From Polytrichum commune (taxonomy: Eukaryota; Streptophyta; Polytrichopsida; Polytrichales; Polytrichaceae), in contig OX485803.1 of assembly GCA_950295325.1 (NCBI GenBank), positions 50,175,554 to 50,239,553 of the forward strand: a stretch of 64,000 nucleotides of DNA, in the 5' to 3' direction. The notes beneath the pieces are model-generated. The model saw only the letters and a program-made list of their open reading frames with translations. It was not told the origin of the DNA and made no database searches. Shown here piece after piece: positions 58,974-64,000 of this stretch. The number at the start of each line of letters is the position of its first letter. Position 1 is the stretch's first letter. A program made the position numbers and the translations under genes.

Positions 58974-59679
58974 TTAAGTAGGTGAATGTTGTATTGGGAA
59001 GGTGTCTTTACTAGTTTTAATGTGGGTTTGATTCTCATATTTGTCCTTGAGAGGTCGTTTTATCCCTTTATCTAAGTTAACATAGAGGATTTGATTGATC
59101 ATGTTGTAGTATTTATCTTTTTGAGTTTTGTAGTTGTGTGTGTTTGTGGATTCATGGGAGTAATACCGGAAGTTGGTGACTTTTGAGTCGTCTTTTGTTA
59201 AACATGAGAGTGTGAGGTTGTTTATGGCAATTAGGTGTATTTGTTGGATACATGCGTGTATTGGCATGAAGGGGATGTAGCATTGTTCAAATATTTTGGT
59301 GAATGTTGTTGCAAATGCTTGTTGTGAGGATGGTGAGGGTGATGTACCAACGGGAATCTTCTAGGGTATCCGCTAATGTTTGGTATCTAAGTTGTTTGCG
59401 TTGGGTAGCGGTTGTCAAGTCATGGTCTTTGCAAAAGGTGAATTTAATGAAGTTAAGATTGTCTTTTGTGTGATGTAGTGAGCAATGGGTTTTTGTTATA
59501 ATAATGATTAGTTTGTGGTTTAAGTTGGGCAAGGCAATGGCATGCCCATGTGTACATATGCATGGGTATAGCCAGTCGGGCATTATGTTATTTGGGGACG
59601 CATCTACGCGTGTGCCAACATTCATTAGTATGGTGTCTTTATTTTTGGAGTGTGATAGGAGAGTTGATTTAGATGCCAT
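58974..59679 (-). pseudogene. C-terminal relic of an A/C-rich retroelement
   Basis: Minus-strand frames read MPDWLYPCICTHGHAIALPN, IKFTFCKDHDLTTATQRKQL, LADTLEDSRWYITLTILTTS and, after a shift, FEQCYIPFMPIHACIQQ and FNKRRLKSHQLP. Order and residues match the C-terminal part of the relic at 36961-37345 (WYVTLIIL, FEQCYIPTMTIHTCMQQ, NKRKLENCHQP). PDW followed later by FTFC-D resembles a nuclease-like core seen at the end of some plant and algal reverse-transcriptase proteins; the fold is a guess. The upstream RNase H is not readable here. Confidence 0.7.
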
Positions 59680-59700
59680 ATTGTTTTGTGATTGGAAAAT

Positions 59701-59728
59701 TGTTGTTGTTGTTGTTGTTGTTGTTGTT
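59701..59728. repeat. (TTG)n microsatellite
   Basis: About nine units of TTG. Confidence 0.95.
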
Positions 59729-59729
59729 A

Positions 59730-62700
59730 ATTCGTTTACTTGCTCACTAGCAATACAAAATCATGCGCCCACAATGTAGTCAACGAGTCTAGAAGGGTTC
59801 AAACCTGGACCGGTAGCATGATGTGTGAAATTGCTTACCAACCTTATTCCCACGATTTGGTGATCAAGATGAAATTCAATTTTTTAAAAAACCCGTTGCT
59901 ACATCTATTTCTCTATTAGTTGAAAAGTTTCTACTAGATTTGGTTTGGTTTTACTTCCTCTTGAGGTTTTAGTATTCATTAAGTTAAATATTTTACTTAT
60001 AAAATTAATTGTAAAATGTAAGGAAATCTTTGCATTAATATTTGGTGGCAATTAAGTCTAAATGAAGATTAGTCAAACTAATCTAGAAGTGTTGACATGA
60101 AAAGTTAGAAATCATTGCCAAACAATTAATGTGACCATCCAAAAAAAACCCCTTGTGCGGGTTTCAGAGGACAATAATTTGGCTTGTAGTTAGTATTAGT
60201 TTGGGGATACTGGAGGAGTTAAAAATGAGGAAAGCTTCCCTTTGGAAAAGAATTCAAAGTTTTGTCTAGGGAGAGAAAAAGGGGAAGAAGGAGAGAGGAA
60301 AAATGAATAGTATTGGATTAGTTTTTATTGTTAGAAGGTTAGACAATAAAATGTATGTTTTATATATATTTTTGGTCGGATGATGCAATTGATGTGCTAA
60401 AATAGTAAATAGTGATTGGATTTATATTTGATGTGTCCAAAATCATCACTTGATGTCTAAGAATAGTTTTGGGGTTGAAAATCTCATTATTTGATATGAA
60501 GAAATGGGGATTAAGCAGACTAATGTAGCAAAGTTGAGTAGTGAAGATGAGAGAAATGAAGTTGCTAGGTGGTCCAAAGAATGTTGAATGATGTGGTCTT
60601 TTGCCACTAGGACCTAGAACATCTGTGGGAAGCCAATCAATTTGCAGCCAAATACTTTGTATATCCCTAAAGCATTTTTTTCTACTCGACAACATATGTT
60701 TGCAATATACTCTAGACCCTATATACGAATATTATTTAAAAATATTATCAATTAAATTAAAAATAAATAAAAGTAAAATTTCAACAATAAAAATATAAGT
60801 GATAGTATGTTTACGTAAAAAAAATTACCTCCATATACAATCATTAACATAAGTGTATAAATATATTTTTGAATAATAATCAACCCCTATCATATGGAAA
60901 ATGAAAAACCGTAGGATTCGTTATAAGTTGTTGAAGACTTTTTTATCCTCCAAATGTAACTCGTAAGCATCTAAGTTTATAATTTATGTCTTAACAACCA
61001 ATGTAATTATTGTTTAGAAGATCAATAAGATCATATAAAGTTTTTCATCAAGATGATTAGTAAGATTGTTAGTCCACTTGGTGTTGGCTTTTTGATACCA
61101 ACATAAGCCAATCTTCATGTTTGATGAATTGTCCATCAAGTTGATTAGACCCCTATATGCCACCCAATGATTGCCAAATTTCCTATGCATCTTATAAACA
61201 CTCAAATTTTATTCCACTTGTTAATTAGTCTCTACCATGCATGCTTTAATAACATCCACAGCTTAATTTGGAGACAAAACAAACATTGTGCTTTCTATTG
61301 GAAACTAAGAATTTAGTGGCAAAATTGATCTAAAATCACCTATTGTTGCTTCCACAATCAAATACACAAAACCACTAATGTGACGAGCGCCCAAAAGGAG
61401 GTAGGGGCAATCTCAAACACACGAAATGAATGAGAAAAAGAGGAGTTTGGAGCACCTTCACAATTATGTTGAGCACCTTTTCAACGAGCTATTATGTTGG
61501 CCTTTTGCAATAATACCTAACTTCTAGTCATCCAATGCCTGTAGTCACTACCTACATCAACCATCCGCATCCCCTTTGATCATCTCCCACAAAGAACCGC
61601 GTCCTAATTTTCTTGCAACCTTAAGCAAGAAGCGGTCTTGTTCTCACCTCGACAACCCCTTCGAAAACCCTAATATTGCCTCCTCCATATATTCATGGAC
61701 GAGATAAGAAAATGAAAAATATTCATCCTAGTCTCATCCAATATTGAATACTTATCCCATAAAGCTTAGTGACATTACCATACAAGTACAAGTGTTGTGT
61801 ATATTCTAGAAGTCCTTCAACATGTACATAACTACGAGCTATGATTTGTACATCATATGTATACGTAGTACGACAAAGTTCAACTTTATATCACTTTATG
61901 CACTCACATAAATTCTTATGTGCCATGAAAGGTGCATCCCCGGGAACAAATCAATAGAAAATTTTAGTCCAAAGCACACGGTACACCAACACCATGGAAT
62001 AATATAAGCACCATGTCCTTTAGTTGCGTCCCCAAATTATGTTTAATTTCACGGAGGCTTGAAAGTGAGACGCCTTGTTCCAACATCATGCAATGTGGTG
62101 CCTTGTTGACCTATGTGTGTACACGGTACATACTTTACTTCTTTTGTAACGGAATTTGGGGTCTCATTGTATGAGACTCATTGAACTATGAGTCGGCAAT
62201 TGCCATTGAACTAAAAGGACATTTAAGCAAAGGGGGGACGATTGATTTGATAGGGCAAGTGATTTTTGGATAGGGACACATACAAAAGGAAATAGCAAGA
62301 CCTATTCCTGATTTTCACTAGAAATTAACACTTAAGAGATGCACCTTGGATGCATTCCAAATAAGTTTTTCTCCATAAGAATATAATTCTATACAGTGTT
62401 TTATATTCAACTCCTATCCAAGCAAGCAAATGAGAGAAATATGAACATATTTAACTCCTAAATGTTTTTAGGGTATGTTAACTTGGATGGAATCTTTTGA
62501 GGACTTAACAAAGCCAATGTAATCCAATTTCCTAAATAGGGTGTTGCCTAAAGGTTGTGTTTTTGATGGGCAATTCTTTATAATTAAGAAAGATTGCCTC
62601 CTTGATCAAGTCTATGTGATTGTCCATAAGCATCATAGGTATTCACTTCCAAGCATTGTTCTCTTTTAGCTCAGAGCGAAAGCTAACCGGACTTGTACCT

Positions 62701-63279
62701 ATCTATTATTGTAATCTCCATGCCAAGTGAACCGTTTAGGTGATGACACGAGGTGGCAGTCTACAATACTCTCGCGCCAAGAGAATTGAGATGGCATCTC
62801 TAGTCATCAAGGACAATTAAGGGCTCAATGAAATGATGGCCAATACAAATTTTTATTTCTTTTACTTCTTTGGTGATGTAACATCTTGAGCTCCAAAAAC
62901 CTCTCATAATTATGGCGTTATGATACATATTGAGAGGGAAACCAATGATGGAGAGAGGGGATTATCACATATGAGAGTACCTCTCTTTAGTCTAACATAA
63001 AATCTTGATCCCCTATATCTTTATGGTCAATCCATCTCAACGACTTGGACTAGACTAATTCGAAATCTTTAAAGCAAATCCCCATATCACAATAACTTAG
63101 AAAAACATCCTTGGGCTGCATATTGTTTCATGGCTTTTATGATGATTGAATAAGAGGTGCATGTACCAAATAACATCCATATATCTTATGGTGTAAATGA
63201 CATCCTTGAACCTAGTTCCATCCAACTCGTGAACCAATGAAGTCCAACCCCTCCTCCTCCTCCTCGAATCGTCACCTGG
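59730..63279. other. No supported gene; contains a dispersed repeat
   Basis: AT-rich DNA. The block at about 62990-63160 resembles 13240-13440. Near 59800 the minus strand carries a B-box-like GGTTTGAACCC, too weak to call a SINE. The short frames at 60360-61205 carry no known domain. Confidence 0.4.
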
Positions 63280-63768
63280 GGGTGAATCTTCACAACACCT
63301 ACTGAGGGGGAGGATTAACTGGGGATGGGAAGGGTGAAAACATTGATTCTTATTGTAGAGCCTAGGAATTATGGATTAATCTAAATTAAACCCTAAATGT
63401 GGGTTAGAAACCCCAAAATAGGATAGTGAACAAAACTTGGAACGAATAAGCAACCCACTTGTACCCCCCCCCCTCCCCCATGTGTTAGGAAACTAAAGTG
63501 CTCACTTGGATGATGAATGCCATCTTGCAATTTGGTTCCTAATACCTACCGAGGGGGTAATAGTAAAACACACCCCTTATAAGGTGATTGCTTATTTCTT
63601 CGAAGTTTAGTGCAGGAGAATAATTCGGGGTCTCTAACCCAGATTAGGACTTAAATTTAAATGAAAACAACAACATTTGTGATCTACAGTAAAATTCAAC
63701 ATTCTCACCCTCCCCTTCCACGGTTTGCCCTCCTCCTCAGTAAGCTTAGGTGTTGTGAACATTCACCC
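63280..63768. mobile_element. Inverted-repeat element, class unknown
   Basis: The left arm (63280-63337) begins GGGTGAATCTTCACAACACC and pairs with the right arm (63703-63768), which in complement begins GGGTGAATGTTCACAACACC. GAGGGGGAGG- and GGGAAGGGTGA-type blocks follow on both sides with small gaps. No clear target duplication was found. Confidence 0.6.
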
Positions 63769-64000
63769 ACCATCTTGCCAACACCAAAGTGAAGGAATAA
63801 ACCTTTAAAAGAGAAGAGAAGAAAAAAAAGAAAAACAAAGAAAACAAAACAAATGGCTTCGAATCTTCTGCTCTCTCTCCAAAATTACTGACATACACAC
63901 ATGATGTGACAAATGGCAAATCCCAAACAGCTTCACAATCCCCACAAGACACATGGCAGACCCAGCAAACACCTATTCCATGATATGACATCTTGAGCTT
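63769..64000. other. No gene seen
   Basis: A minus-strand frame across the last 250 bases is Phe/Val/Ser-rich and has no recognised domain. Confidence 0.4.

Overview
This is nuclear DNA from a land plant, most likely a flowering plant. The evidence is: genes split into many small exons with GT-AG introns; plant telomere-type TTTAGGG motifs; proteins that read as plant importin-11-like and plant thioredoxin-fold proteins; and an AT-rich background full of plant transposon families (MULE, hAT, Stowaway, Tourist and pogo-like MITEs, Ty3/gypsy). I cannot name the species.

Only two intact protein-coding genes are visible. The first, on the minus strand (15519-25739), is a 23-exon gene whose exons join without a frame break into a 1015-residue importin-beta-family nuclear transport receptor of the importin-11 type. 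The second, on the plus strand (41154-43786), is a six-exon gene for a 162-residue thioredoxin-fold protein that has CxxT where thioredoxins have CxxC. Both have telomere-like motifs in introns.

The rest is repeat-derived. From 1 to 15.5 kb there are retroelement fragments, an hAT-like fold-back element (2167-2500) and a 1356-bp hAT-type element (6312-7667) with a perfect 8-bp target duplication whose inside is a G-rich minisatellite. From 26 to 41 kb lie a decayed Ty3/gypsy pol region (28.6-31.7 kb) and a decayed A/C-rich retroelement with chromodomain-like, RNase H and conserved C-terminal segments (34.7-37.4 kb). A second copy of that C-terminus lies on the minus strand at 59 kb. From 44 to 48.3 kb there are three MITEs.

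The most unusual region is 48330-54937: a 6.6-kb Mutator-like element with long related inverted ends built from short GAGCGGTGAGC-type subrepeats and a 10-bp target duplication. It carries two divergent, decayed genes: a SWIM zinc-finger protein on the plus strand and a multi-exon protein with a DGNHR (ParB/sulfiredoxin-like) motif on the minus strand. Between them is about 1 kb of repeats containing nine copies of a 14-18 bp palindrome around CCGTTAACGG. From 55 to 64 kb there are four more small inverted-repeat elements and otherwise featureless AT-rich DNA.

All identifications come from reading the sequence and from recalled family features. No database search was possible.
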